The notes under the pieces were generated by a model. That model made no database searches. It was given only the letters and a program-made list of their open reading frames with translations, and had not been told where the DNA came from. From Tetradesmus obliquus (Eukaryota; Chlorophyta; Chlorophyceae; Sphaeropleales; Scenedesmaceae), in contig CP126194.1 of the NCBI GenBank assembly GCA_030272155.1, forward strand, positions 5,013,501 to 5,077,500: a DNA stretch of 64,000 nucleotides. The letters run 5' to 3'. Position numbers and translations under genes: made by a program. This document shows, one piece after another, positions 39,906-51,526 of this stretch. Within the stretch, counting starts at the first letter, position 1, and each line of letters begins with the position of its first letter.

Positions 39906-40761
39906 GCTGGCCACAGCGCAACTCACGTGTAGATGAGCCCCACGTTCATAAGCGTGGTGCCCGTGGCGTCGCACAGCGTGGGCACAGCAAAGGCCAGGAT
40001 GCGGCTGATGCGGCGCGAGCGCTTCTCATCTGCCGGTTAGACAAGGCAGCAGCGGCCCAGAGGCAGCAGCGGTGCAGGGCAGAAAGCTTGCAGAAGACCT
40101 GAGGACTGGCTATGCTACTTCAGCTTGAGAAGTCCTTTCTGCTGCAGGCATCAACACATACAGCAGCACAAGGAAGAGCTGGTAGGGTGTGTGGAGAGCG
40201 CTGCTGCCTGCAGGCTGCGCAGTGTACCTGGGTGCATGGGCACGTAGGCTGGGTTCCTGCGCTTGGCCTTGCGCTTGCGCCAGCGCATGATGAAGTAGGG
40301 AATGAGGCACAGGCTCTCGCCAAAGAACATGCAGGCGCTCTGCACCGCGGGGTGCTTGAAGGTGAGCGGTGTGCCATCAGGCAGAGTGCCGACAACAGTG
40401 ATGTCCTGCAGGAGGCACCAGGGACAGCATGTGCATGCAAGGATTGGACGTAGGGGGCTAGTGCTGTTGAAGTAAGCCTGCTGCTGCGACAAGGTTATCA
40501 AGAGATGCTTCTCCTTGCATTCCGGTGAGCAGTGCTGGTTGCAGCCCTCTGTACTTCATAACTGCTGCAGGTCCACTGCAAGTCAGCTGCCAATCTTTTA
40601 CGGCGAGCGCTGGCTCTAGAGAACATGCAGTCCACGCAACACGAATGTGCATCCAGCAGCAGCTGCAGAATGGCTGAACGCACCTGGTATTTGGTGGCGA
40701 TAGTGTTGATGGTCCCTGTGAAGAGCATGCACATGGACAGCACCACCACTGAGGCCCGCAT
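36945..40761 (-). CDS. SLC35F6: SLC35F6-like drug/metabolite-type transporter
   Basis: A ten-helix EamA-type membrane protein; the human relative is lysosomal/mitochondrial and its substrate is not settled. Exons: 40761-40684, 40405-40228, 40029-39927, 39460-38857, 38669-38453, 38251-38072, 37816-36945, giving 743 aa against 371 in human. Landmarks: MLFTGTINTIATKYQ (helix 1), HPAVQSACMFFGESLCL, ALCD-like PTLCDATGTTLMNVGL, TYQMLRGTLVLFAGTFT, NWLGMVLITAGAALVG, MFTALQFIMEEKFLVKYKVP, SIAFFNFFGVSVTKSLSGAA, and LFIWLYALHAGWEHFHALQV followed by GTSLYNEIL. Extra length comes from a Gly/Ala-rich loop in exon 4 (about 110 residues) and a 290-residue disordered tail in exon 7. An exon 3 donor copy sits in intron 3. 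Confidence 0.93.
39697..39745 (-). repeat. Copy of SLC35F6 exon 3 end and donor
   Basis: A decayed copy of the exon 3 end (ATGAACGTGTTGCATATCTT plus CAC and GTGAGT) lies 230 bp from the true edge at 39927. The long triplet runs between them probably account for the larger spacing. Confidence 0.7.
39792..39905 (+). repeat. Long GCT/CTG runs in SLC35F6 intron 3
   Basis: Two nearly pure triplet runs (39792-39821 and 39831-39905) separated by GTGTAATTTC. In transcript sense they read CAG. Confidence 0.95.
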
Positions 40762-42268
40762 GGCTCGTTTTGCGTGATATTACACTTTCTGTAGCACTGT
40801 ACTGCAACAAAAGGTAATGAACGGGCCCGGATCGCCCTCCAAGGCAGATGTTCAACAGCTACTGCTCCAGGTCAGCACTACTGTGGTTCTCAGCATGTAT
40901 CGTCATTGGCTCCCAGCGCTACGTGTCGCCACCATGCGATATCAACACTTGAGATAACCTTCAATCGCAGGTGCTGCAAGCAGAGCGTTGGGGTCAGTGG
41001 AACTGAGCGGGTTCCCGGAGTATTTCAGGGCCGATCCAGCTTGCCAGAGCATGTATAATAGTTACAACATGTCGAATTCAAAGACGTTCTCTGCATATCA
41101 CTGGTGCGCGCCTTGACAGTTATTCGATGGTATCCTTGCTGGCACCTGACACAAGCATGGGCCCAGAACTGCCCAAAATGGTGTGCAGTGCAGGCTGCCA
41201 AACCAAGGAAGCTATTGCAAGCAAATTCTTGCTGTGATCTCAAACTCCACGTTCGCACAATCCGATTGTGGTGGAGTCCACCTGTGTCAGGTCACTGGTG
41301 CGACCCAGTTAGACCCAGCCACTCTGCAGACGGGTCAACATAACCAATCTGGTAAGACTCAGCGTAACAATGAAAGCCAGCCACATCCCAGCGTGGAGCT
41401 CTTATGTTGTCATCAGAGGCTGCAACTACAAGTGCAGCCAGAAGGGTCACAGATGTGCCCGGCCAAGCGCCTGGCCTGACAAGGTAGCCTGGCGTCTAAC
41501 ACGCTTTGGAGGCAAGGTAAGACAACCGCTGTGAAACTTGCTGAAATTATGTACAGCAACATGGACCATGCAGCATTGCATGTTCCATGCAATGGATGTG
41601 TGACACACCTCAACCATAGAGAATCATGCGCAGCGCAGCCATCATGGCTGTGGGATGATCCCACACAGCACAACCAGCCAGACCACCTGTGTCAAGCTCG
41701 CAGGGCTTTGCTGCTAGCTGCCGAAGCATTTGGTTGTGAACCGTACACGAACACGTGACGTTATCACAGGGTGTGGTAAACATCACATTCTGACATCAGA
41801 CCAACAACAATGCAATGACGGTATGTCACGTTGCAAGGCACAGGTTGCGAAAGTTCAAGAGCCACAGCAAGGCCCCAACTGCTGCTGGCATGCACCGCCA
41901 TAGATGCAAACCCCGGTCATGGCCAGCTATTTGAGCGTTGCGTGGCACAATGGTGACTCAAAATGCTGCCCTGCATTTGCGTGGCATGACTGGTAACGTG
42001 ACAATAAGCCTGCTGCCCAGCCAGCAGTGCCGCTTGCATGCTGCTGTTGAAACACTGGTTGCTGTAGCAATGGCTTGCAGCTGCTCTGTGCAGCAGGGCT
42101 CCATCACATTTTGCACGGGTTGCTTCCTTCAGCCCTGTAGCGCGCTGTGACGCGTGTGAGCACATGGATCTGCGCTGCCTGCCAGGCTGCTTGCTGGCTG
42201 CTGGCGGTCTGCTGCTGCAGCGGCAGCGCCAAGTAAGACAACCGTCACTGCCGTTGGCCCCGCGCAGC
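40762..42268. other. Intergenic SLC35F6-LITAF gene
   Basis: No recognisable gene. It includes the transporter promoter and the 3' flank of the LITAF gene. AGACAACCG recurs near 41520 and 42236. Confidence 0.4.
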
Positions 42269-43402
42269 TCAGTTCCAGGGCTTCACGCGTGCCACCTCTG
42301 TGCCGCACACTCCACAGCGGTGCACCAAGTCCCTGCAGGCCGCGCAAACAAAACAGCAAGCGTTGCAGGAATGAGCAAATTAAGAGCTCATACGTCAATG
42401 CATGGACATGCAGAAGTTGAGCACCCCACAGCTACAAGAGAATCATAACAACGCTCACAACTGCATGCAAAGAACCAGACTAAAACGTATGCTACAGCTG
42501 CATGCCTGCCACGCAGTTGCACCCACCTGTCGCAGTCCAAGCAGAACGGCAGCCAGAACAAGGGGCAGCACAGCCAGCACATGGCAAAGGCGGTGGCCCA
42601 TGCACAGCAGCCGCTCTCACGCTTAACCTGTTGGCACAGCAGCAGTAGGGTGCAGGCCAGTGGGCATGCAGCAGCTCAACCATGTTTTGCTGGACTGGAC
42701 TTGTCTTTGCTGCACCTGCCAGTACTCATCCTGGCCATCCTGCAAGGCCTTGCTAAGTTTTGTCAGCAACACTGCACCACACACACAGGCGAACATGCAC
42801 CAGACAAGCAGCTAGCCACATATCAAGCATATGCTGCCACCAGCTGCACAGCTGCTGCCAGCTCCTGCTGCACACCAGAGTAGGCCCCGTGGCGTTGCAC
42901 GCAGGGCAGACGTGTAGCCGCGGCGTCGCCTGAATACGAGTCAGCCGAGGGTTATCTGTCAAGTGCACATGCACAGTGTGGCTGTCCATTGCTGACTGTG
43001 CTGGGGGTGCCATCTGACTGTGTAATAGCATCATCTGCGGGCCAGCCATCTGCTGCTGCTGCAGCTGCGGTGGCGCTGGCACGCCCATGACGCTGGCACC
43101 TGGGTAGCCTGCTGGTGCCTGCATCAGCCCTGCGCGCATTAACAAGGAAACAGCTAGGTGTGGTGGTGCGCATGATGCTGCTGTCCTGCAAGCCCTAGTT
43201 GGCAGGCTGACTTGCAGGCTAGCCAGCAACGCACACAGCACCATGCTTGCATCGCAGGGAAACGCATTCCATTGGCGTATAGAGCTGACCACTCGCCTGG
43301 CGGGGGCATCTGCGGGTACTCGGGCTGCTGTTGGAAGCCTAGCGGAGGAGCAGAAGGTGGGGGGCCCTCGCTGAGCAGAGGTGTCTGCAGCCCATGTCCC
43401 AT
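42269..43402 (-). CDS. LITAF-domain membrane-associated zinc protein
   Basis: Exons: 43402-43297, 43129-42876, 42627-42527, 42332-42269, giving 174 aa. The N-terminal 80 residues are Pro/Gln-rich (PPPSAPPLGFQQQPEY, QLQQQQMAGPQ). The LITAF domain follows: CPACNATGPTL (first CxxC), WATAFAMCWLCCPLFWLPFC (membrane-inserting helix with flanking Cys), then DRDLVHRCGVCGTEVARVKP (second zinc CxxC). This arrangement, a split zinc site around a hydrophobic hairpin, peripherally anchors the protein to endosomal or plasma membranes in animals and plants. Intron 1 appears to start with GC (CCAG then GCGAGT), the only donor that fits the phase. The start codon is the first in-frame ATG. Confidence 0.88.
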
Positions 43403-43806
43403 GACGAATGAAGTCAACGCTTAACGTGTAAGTGAACCGATCAGTGCTGCAAGATTCTGGCTACGGCAAGCTAGCTCAGCTGGCAAGAAGCGCAAAGGAA
43501 CTTGGGGTTGTGGACGCGCGTGCGAACGTGCTTCACGACACCGAGTATTGAAGTTAGGTTAACGGTGAACAACATGGTTCTCAGGCACCAGTCTCCTCCG
43601 GGTGACAGTTGCACAAGACCTAGACCAGCGTGAGTGCCGAAGAAAGGACAAGTGTGTCGCCGACCCTGCATTGCAGGCTCTCGGCAGACATGGGTCATTT
43701 ACTGCGCCACTTGCATCCGCCAGCAGTGATCAGTCAGGATCGTATGTGAACAGCAACAGCAACAGCACAGACACCTCATTGCACGACTGTGCCCACCTGT
43801 GGGTCC
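43403..43806. promoter_or_regulatory. Divergent intergenic region LITAF / F-box-LRR
   Basis: 404 bp between two start codons on opposite strands. No motif stands out. Confidence 0.45.
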
Positions 43807-45308
43807 ATGGAGCGCCTGGACGGCTGTGAGCAACATACACATAGCATGGAAGTTGATGAGGCATTGAATTTGGATGAGGAGGGTGTCAGGTGGGGTTCCT
43901 GCCAGGCGCCCATATCCATGCAAAGCTTGGTGCTGTAAACGCAACAGCAGTTTGATGTCAGCCTGCCAGCCCTGCACCAGCGTACACCCTATCTCATTTG
44001 CCTGTGTGTGTGGTGTCTTCCAGCACTGGCTGACGTGTCTTTACAGCTGCTGCGTGTTCGTGGATGTTGTCTTGCTTGTTGCTCTCACCTGCAAGTGCCT
44101 TTACCAAACTATCACCCTATGGAACCTGTGCAACCCTGATGTGCAACTGCCGCTAAACAATCACCAAATACGCAGGTTGTGGAAGGAGCTGCCATCTACC
44201 GTGCTGTGCCACATCTTGCAGCAGATACCTTACAAGCGCGCCGACGTCAAGGGCGTGTGCAGCAGCTGGCGCACCGCAATCAACCGCAGCCTCAACAGCA
44301 TCAGCATGCCGGCAGCAGACCTGCCGTTGCTGCACCAGCTGCCAGACATCAAGCACCTGACTGTCACAGGCGCAGCAACGCGGAAATGCATGCATGAACC
44401 CGAGGAGCAGGAGAATTTGCAGCAGCAGCAGCAGCAGCAGCACGAAGGGGTGCTGCCATCCTGGCCTCCATCATCGTGCCCTGCCAGGCAGCAGGCAGCA
44501 GCTGGTGAGTGCACATCCTCCTGCTCCCCTGCACTGCCAGTAACAGACTCAGCAGCAACTTCTGAAGATGTGCAAGGCAGCTGCTGGGCTGCAGTTGAGC
44601 CCAGGCTGCTGAACAAGCTGCAGTCGCTGCGCCTGCTGGAGTGCCCTCATGTGGTGCAGCAGCTGGCAGATGGCCTGCTGCAGCCCCTTGCCAGCAGCAG
44701 CAGCAGCAGCATTTGGTTTGCACCGCTGCCAGCCCTCACAGCGCTGCAGGTGCTGGAAGTGGATGGGGCGCCCAGTGTCACCCCCAGCATCACCGCACTG
44801 CTGGCAGCTTTGCAGCAGCAACGCATAGCAGCACTGCTAGCAGCAGCAGCAGGTGGTGGCCCTAATGCACAGCCCAGTTCTGCCCCACTGCAGCAGCTGC
44901 AGGAGCTGCATGTGAAAAACTGCAGCTTGCAGGACAACTGGCCAGGCAGCGGGCGCCTAAGCGATGCGCTGCAGCTGCTGCTGCAGCTGCCGGCGCTGCA
45001 CACGCTGCAGCTGTCTGCGTGTGTGGGCATGCTGGCCCTGCCGCCTGCTGTGCTGCAGTGCACAGGCCTGACCAAGCTGGCCCTGCAGGACAATGAGCTG
45101 CTGGATCAGCTGCCGGCAGGCATCAGCCAGCTCACCGCACTGCAGGTAGGGTAGTGACCTCACAGACGCAGAACTGTGTTAGCCCTGAGCATCATGCTAT
45201 CCATGTGCTGGGCCCAGCAGCAAATGGGACGCATACCGCAGCAGGGACTGCGTGCACCTTCCGCACTGCATCCAAAGCAGACACAGGAGCTGCTCTCAGG
45301 CCCGTTGT

Positions 45309-45368
<60 letters not shown>

Positions 45369-46664
45369 AGGTGCTGGACGTCTCAGGCGCTGCCTCGCTG
45401 CGCAGCCTGGGCCCTGGCTTTGCCAGCCTCACCTGCCTCACTGAGCTCAACTTGTCAGGGCCATCAGGGCTGTGGGCAGACCACAGCGCAGCAGCAGTAG
45501 CAGCAACAGCACCAATCGCGGTTGCAGTGAATGCCCCGTTCCCCGAACACAGCAGCGCTGACCAGGGTGGGCCTGCAGAGCATGCAGCTGCATTACTTGC
45601 TGGCGCTGGCTGCTGCACCAGCTCAGCTGCTGCTGCACGTGCAGCGCTGCCGCAGCTGCTGCTGCCGCCGCTGCCGCACCAGCAGCAGCTGCTGCTGCTG
45701 CCTGAGCTAGCGGCGCTGCAGCAGCTGCGCCGCCTCACTCTGGCAAACAACAGGCAGCTGGTGGTACTGCCTGGCGCGCTGTCAGCGCTGACTGGCTTGA
45801 CGCTGCTTGATGCCGGCGGCTGTGGTTTGAGGTGGCTGGGAGATGAGGTGCTGGCCTGCAGCAGCTTGCAGCAGCTGCTGCTGGGTGACAATGTGCTGGT
45901 GGAGCTGCCTGACGCGGTCAGCGCACTGCAGGCGATGCGGGTGAGTGTAGCCCCCACAGGTTGTGAGATTGCGCTGCAGCAAGCCTATATCTCTCTTGCG
46001 TTAGCAAATGTATTGCTGTTGCTGCGGGTAAGGGCATGCCGGAGTGGAAGCACTGCTGCCCTGTTCAACCATTGGGAATGAAGGTCACAAGACTGACCTG
46101 GTGTTGCTGCTGCTGCTACTGCTGGCGTCAGGTGTTGGATGTGGGCCGCTGCTCCTCGCTGTGGCGGCTGCCCTCCAGCCTGCTGCGGCTGAGCCTGCTG
46201 CAGCGGCTGGTGGTGCCCTCCAAGGCCATCGCACAGGTGGGCGCGCCTGGCCTTCGTTGCTTGCTGCTGCTGCTGCTGTTGCCCAGCACTCTGCTTGTGC
46301 ACATTGTGTGCATCGTCCAAACTGTGTTGCGCCTCCTGCGCTTTGTGTTTACTGGCTCTGTTTAAAGGCTCAACCTAGCGAGCGGCTTGTGTGGCCTCAG
46401 GCTCCCATTTGAAAACATTGACCAACTACTGCTGTAGCATCACGTGTCCGTGGACCTGACGCTGCCCTGCTGGCGCTGTTGTTCACCGCTGCTCTGCGAC
46501 GTGCTGTTATTGTGCAGCATGTGTGCGAGCAGCTGGAGTGCCGGGCGCAGCTGGTGCAGGTTGACATGGAGCCCGGAGATGACTGCAGCGACGGCGATGA
46601 TTGGGACCTCCCTCCTCTGCTTGATCACGAAAGTGATGGCAATGAAAGCGACGACTTGATATGA
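43807..46664 (+). CDS. F-box / leucine-rich-repeat protein
   Basis: A likely SCF substrate adaptor. Exons: 43807-43889, 44176-45145, 45371-45940, 46132-46236, 46518-46664, giving 624 aa. The start is chosen because MERLDGCEQHTHSMEVDEAL runs in phase into LWKELPSTVLCHILQQIPYK, an F-box (about residues 28-75, ending VCSSWRTAI). LRRs follow: LQSLRLLECPHV, LTALQVLEVDGA, LQELHVKNCSLQ, LHTLQLSACVGMLALPPAVL, LTKLALQDNELLDQLPAGIS, LRRLTLANNRQLVVLPGALS, LTLLDAGGCGL, LQQLLLGDNVLVELPDAVS. Exons 3 and 4 both begin in phase 0 with VLDV, so introns fall at the same point of the LRR unit. The last exon is acidic (DDCSDGDDWD) and not LRR. A (CTG)19 run abuts the exon 3 acceptor. Confidence 0.85.
45311..45370 (+). 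repeat. (CTG)19-CAG forming the exon 3 acceptor
   Basis: Nineteen CTG units end in CAG, which is the 3' splice site of exon 3 of the F-box/LRR gene. Confidence 0.95.
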
Positions 46665-47646
46665 TGAGGGCGCACTTAGGGCACCCGATGGCGGCGGGGG
46701 GCTCCAACGAGGAGCAGCGTGCTCAATGAAGGTGGCGCAGTTGGCATTACAGCATGATAACAGCTGGGATGGCTGGCGGCCTGCTGAGTCAGTGTCAGAG
46801 CAGCAGCCCCGGGAGGGTGGATGCTCGACCGGGATGCATTAGGGTGACCAGGTTGGGACCCTGTTGTGTGCAGTGGCCTGCTGTGACGGGTGTCCATGTA
46901 GCGTACTTGCAAGTGCTACAGTTCTGGTGCAATCGCTGCACTGTGACAGTGTTGAAGCGCATGCCAGCATGTCATGTTTTGAAGCGGTTCTGTAGCTGCT
47001 TTTGCATTGTTGCCAAACAGTTACCTGTGCTGATGTGCTATGAGCTGCTGCATCTCTTGCTGCATCCTTTTGCATCGCAGGCACGCCTCGGTGTGTGTAT
47101 GGCCCCCATAGGTTGCTGGCAGCTGTGCTCTGTTGCTGTCTTGTTGTTCATGCCAGGAGGTAGTCCAAAAAAGTATGCTGCACAACCTGTGGCAGTGCTT
47201 TGAATGTGGTGTGTTCGAGGTCCTCAGTAAAGCTGTGAAGGTGGCGGTCCAGCGGCATGCAAAAGGCAGTGCAGAGGTTTTCAGGGTTCAGGTGTAGCAG
47301 TGCACAAGCTCACTGCAGGCGCCCAGCTGGTGTTCACCGGTACGGAATCGTTATCCTGGGTACTGCAGGAAACGCCTGTGGCTCTGCCAGCATTCCCTTC
47401 GATGCCACGCGTGTGCTGTTATTGGACGTTTGGTCTGCCTTGCTATTACCATAACCCACCAAGCTTTCGACTCGGCAGCAAGAGGCCTCAATGTGCGTAC
47501 TAGCGCTTCGTGTTGCCTAATAGTGTGACGACTCAAGGCGTTTATGCAATCGAGTTGCAGGCGCTGCGCTCGTGTGCAGCCGTGCCCCTTTTGAACTTGT
47601 GCCTTTCGTGACCCCGTGGCCGCATCAGATCAGCCTACGGCCGACC
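46665..47646. other. Intergenic between two F-box genes
   Basis: No gene recognised; the 3' flank of the F-box/LRR gene and the promoter of the FBXO31-like gene. Confidence 0.4.
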
Positions 47647-50314
47647 ATGGAGCAGCAAGTCGATGAAAACAGCAACAACAGTCTACTTGATCTGCCAGAA
47701 AACCTGCTGCTGCATCACATCCTCTCGGAGTTCGCAGCAGCACCACACACACTGCTGCACTTCAGCTGCACATGCAAGCAGGCCAACAGGCTGGCGAATG
47801 CCCCAGGGTTATGGGCATCGTTCTGCCAAGCGAGTATGGCGAACGAGCTAGCGGGTTGCTTCGCTGACCCAGAACTCTGGAGAGCAGCAAGCCACAAGCA
47901 GCTGTGGATCGGGTGCGTTATGCTTCTGCACAGTGGCATAGTCCAACTCCTGTTGCTTTGCAGGACGAAGTAGTGTAAACATTGTGTTTGTCTGTGTCCA
48001 TGCATGCATGCATGTATTGCATGTTGGCAGCAGACGGATCTGCATGTTTCCTCAAGGTGATCTTGCAGCAACACGCCCAGCTGCCTGATAAGAACTTGAC
48101 AACAACACAACGAGTGCAATATATCTGCTGGTGCAGGCTGCTGTTGCCTTTTGGCCAGCTGCTGGGCCGCCTGTGGCACTCCACCACCGCGCCAAGCGGC
48201 ATGCTGCTGGCTGTGGATGCTGAGGCACCCAGGCTGGTGGCGAGGAGCATCTACTACAAGACACTCAACGGCGGCCCCTTCTGCCATGATGTGTTTGCTG
48301 TTGAGCTGCCAGGGCCGGATGTGAGTGCTGCTTGCGCCGCATGCAGCTGCATGCACAGAAATGCAGGATGGTTGGTGCGCAGGTGCAGCAGTTGAAGAGG
48401 TTGCGAGGGGTGGCAGCAGATGAGGACCCCTGTCAGCATGCTGCACAACTTGTCACACCCTGCAGCGCGGTCCAAGTTGAATCTTTGCCTGGACAGTGAC
48501 ACTGCTACTGTGCTGCGTCTGTTGTATTGCACTGCAGAGCAAGGCTGTGGTGACGTGCTGGCGTGACAAGCACTCTGCAGATACATTTGAAGGCCAGGCT
48601 CAGCTGGCACCAGCAGCTGTTGCTGCCACTGGCAGCGCAAAATCATGGACAACTGCTGGAACACCAGCCGCAGTTGAAGAGTCACGAATCAGACCCTCTG
48701 GCATCTGCCCTTGCAGCAGCAGCAGCAGCAGCAGCAGCAGTGTGGTTGCGAACCTCTCGACAGGCTTCAAGCTGTGCTGCCCTGGCCGCTGTGATTCCTT
48801 TGCAGTTGAGATCGCCAGCAGGCGCTTTGCTAGCCAGCAGTATGCCGCTGCAGGGCAACAGCACACAGCTGGACTGCTTCGTCAGCAGGCGAGTGCTATT
48901 CCGCCCAGCAGCAGCGGCGTCAGCGGTGTCATCAGCAGCAGCTCTGCTGGAGGCGCAGCTGCAGACAGCAGCAGCAGTGGCCGCATTCTGGCACAGCAGC
49001 AGCAGCAGCCGCCGCATGGTGAGCTGGCGCCTTTGCCTGAGATGCAGCAGGCAAGCACCATTGACCTGTTCCACATCATATCGTTGGCAGACATGCGCAA
49101 CAGCTTCGCCACGCCGGTGTTTAGGCCCTTAGACCTCAGCCCCCGGCTGCCTGCAGCGCCGATGCAGGCAGCAGCAAGGACAGTCAGCAATGCGGCTGCA
49201 GCAGGCAGCTCAGTGATAGCAGCAGGAGCGGCAGCAGCGGAGGCAGAGGTAGCAGAGGCATGTGCAGCAGCGAGTGCTGCAGCGCTGTCCCTGCCTGGCT
49301 GCTGGCGTGGCACGTATGGCACACATGCGATTGAGCTGGTGCAGCTGCAGCTGCTGCTGGCCCCACCCGGCTATGACATGTTTGCTGCTCCAGCTGCTGA
49401 CGGAGATGCGGCAGCAGCAGCACCTGCAGCTGCAGCAGGTTTAGATGCTGCTGATGCTTTGGCAGCAGACAGCATAGCAGATGCTGCGCCTGGTGTGCTG
49501 CTGGGTGGCGTGGCAGGCCTTGCTAGCACAGCAGCTAGGCACACAGGTGCGGCTGCTGACGCGGCAACTGCAGATGCAGACGAACAGCAGCAGCAGCAGC
49601 AGAATGCAGCACTTGTGGAACTGGAAGCCACCCAGGAGCAACAGCAGCAGCAGCAGCGGCAACCATTGCTGGTTGCCACCAAGTTGACAGGTGACGTCAA
49701 TGTGCCTGCTGGTGCCGTCACGTTTGCAGCAGACCTGGGCAGCAGGTGCAGCGCTGGGGTGGGGTCGAGGCTGGTGCTGCCACCTGGCTTCGACTCCGAC
49801 GTGCAGCTGAACCGCGCAGGCGTGCGGCAGCTGAGGGTCAAGGTGAGGCACCCTTACCAAGAGACTTGTTCTGTTTGCACAATTTGAGACAACAAAGGCG
49901 CTGCTTTGCAATGCGGTGTGTGCTGTGGCAGACATAATTGGATAGCACGTTGTCAACATCTGCTTTGCAGCGATCTTGCCGCCAAACGGTTGTAGCAGGC
50001 AGTTACACATGCTGCAACAATGCATGCCTGCGCAGCTGGTGCAGCTGTGTGCTCAGCCACCTGTACCTCCTGTGCATGCATATTGAATCCTTGTGCTCCT
50101 GCTGAAACACCTTGCACCTTGCTGCGCTGTGCAGGAGCGCTACCGGGGGCGAGCCCAGATCGCCTACGCTGAGTTTGACCGGCCGCAGGTCATTGCTGCC
50201 GAACTGGTGCTGTTTGACAGCCCTGACTGTGTGGGGCTGCTGTGGAAGCGGCCGATGGACAGCTTCTCACTCTTCAGCAGGGCCAGCCAGCTGCCAAGGG
50301 TGCCTCAAGCATAA
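47647..50314 (+). CDS. F-box protein, FBXO31-like
   Basis: Exons: 47647-47912, 48137-48320, 48538-49842, 50135-50314, giving 644 aa. Residues 14-60 form the F-box (LLDLPENLLLHHILSEFAAA, then CTCKQANRLANAPGLWASF). The FBXO31-type C-terminal domain is split by long inserts: LLLPFGQLLGRLW and GMLLAVDAEAP near 90-120, GCWRGTYGTHAIELVQLQLL near 405, ATKLTGDVNVPAGAVTFAAD near 528, then RGRAQIAYAEFDRPQ and CVGLLWKRP in the last exon. In human FBXO31 this domain binds substrates of the SCF ligase. The inserts in exon 3 (about residues 180-400 and 425-520) are Ala/Ser/Gln-rich and CAG-derived. The start is the only ATG close before the F-box. Confidence 0.85.
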
Positions 50315-50536
50315 GAGGTGCTCCGTAGATTCCAAGGCCTCAAAGGCTGTTGTTGGTCATGGCCATGACGGAGGGTTGAAGGCTGTTGCTGGCTTGGGTC
50401 ACGGAAGGCTGAAGGCCGGGACGGGCATGGAGGGGTGCATCCACCGTTCCCGTGGCGTTTTGAGTCACATGCTTATCGAAAGCGCAACCCCTGGCACAAT
50501 ATTTGTATGGAGGAGACTTGTCTCATGGTATTCGGG

Positions 50537-50541
50537 TGTAA
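50537..50541 (+). terminator. Possible poly(A) signal TGTAA
   Basis: TGTAA 223 nt after the FBXO31-like stop; it could be used, but the distance is long. Confidence 0.35.
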
Positions 50542-50848
50542 ACATTAACATGATGGTATGTGCTGGGCATGTGCAAACCTTGGATGGCAGTTCCAGATCA
50601 TTGTTACGGCTTTGAAAAAATGGTATGAGTAAACCATGTTATAAGTTACAAGACCTTCGCGTCGGAGGCAGGCAAGCCTGCTTGAGCCTATGCTCTTCCG
50701 TGCGTAAATTAGAGAAGGACAAGGACAGGCCTGGGCCCGAGAGCTCTATTGTAAGAACCCATTCCCATCCTACTACGCGTTGACACAAGAAGCCCTAAGA
50801 TAAGCTGCAAATGGACTCCGACGCCGGGCCCCCTGGCAACTGGCTGCC

Positions 50849-51010
50849 CCATGGGGTCGGCTGCTCCTGCTGGCCGCATGCGGGCAGACTGCCCCATGGG
50901 TCGGCTTCTCCCGCCAAGCCTGACAAGCCGCGTGAGAGCATAGTGCTCCACGGGCCGGCTTCTCCCGCCACGCCGCATGGAGCAACGTGCCCCATGGGCC
51001 GGAGTAAACC
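50849..51010. repeat. Degenerate tandem repeat with CCATGGG cores
   Basis: Four imperfect units of roughly 43-57 bp, each starting CCCCATGGG or CTCCACGGG and most followed by TCGGCTTCTCC or CCGGCTTCTCC. It lies in the intergenic stretch 50315-51526, where I recognise no gene. A separate 18-bp direct pair (ATACAGAGTTCAACTTA) sits at 51295-51330. Confidence 0.75.
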
Positions 51011-51526
51011 ATGCTAGTCTTGCCAAGCAATGGGCCAGCAACAACCGTCACCAGGCATGGCTGTACAGTCATACAGCCCACCCCTGTATCAGCACTGCTC
51101 ACGTCCCTTTGAGGTAAGCTGACTTACAGAAACACCCCTGAAACATTCCTGCCCTCGCCACAATAAGCATGGCGGGCACGGAACAAATTGAATATCTGAG
51201 TGCCAGTTTCGATCAAACACTCGACCGCTTTGTTAGCGGGGCACATTATACCGGCCGGGCAAAGAATGCCCCACCAAACACAGTGCAATACATTATACAG
51301 AGTTCAACTTAAATACAGAGTTCAACTTATCAGGCACGACAAAGCGTGCGCATGATCATCATGGGATGATCCCAGCGCAACCTGGTAAGGACAATAAATC
51401 ATCAGACGCACCAATGCTCTGCACAGAAATCCAGCGCAATCAGGCAGCTGTGTACAACTGCCTTGCACACAGGGCGGAAACAATGTACTCTGCCCAGGAC
51501 CTACTCAATGACACCTAGTGCAGGTG

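Noticed and set aside
36945..40761. Nucleotide-sugar transporter or triose-phosphate translocator
   Set aside because: The motif order (FGES, DATGTTLMNVGL, YQMLRG, EEKFLVKY) is specific to the SLC35F6 group.
43874..44175. Long N-terminal extension of the F-box/LRR frame
   Set aside because: It is Cys-rich and unlike the domain; the 43807-43889 exon joins in phase at a canonical acceptor just before the F-box.
50660..51526. Transposon remnant
   Set aside because: GC-rich repeats and a short direct pair only; no transposase or reverse transcriptase frame and no terminal inverted repeats found.
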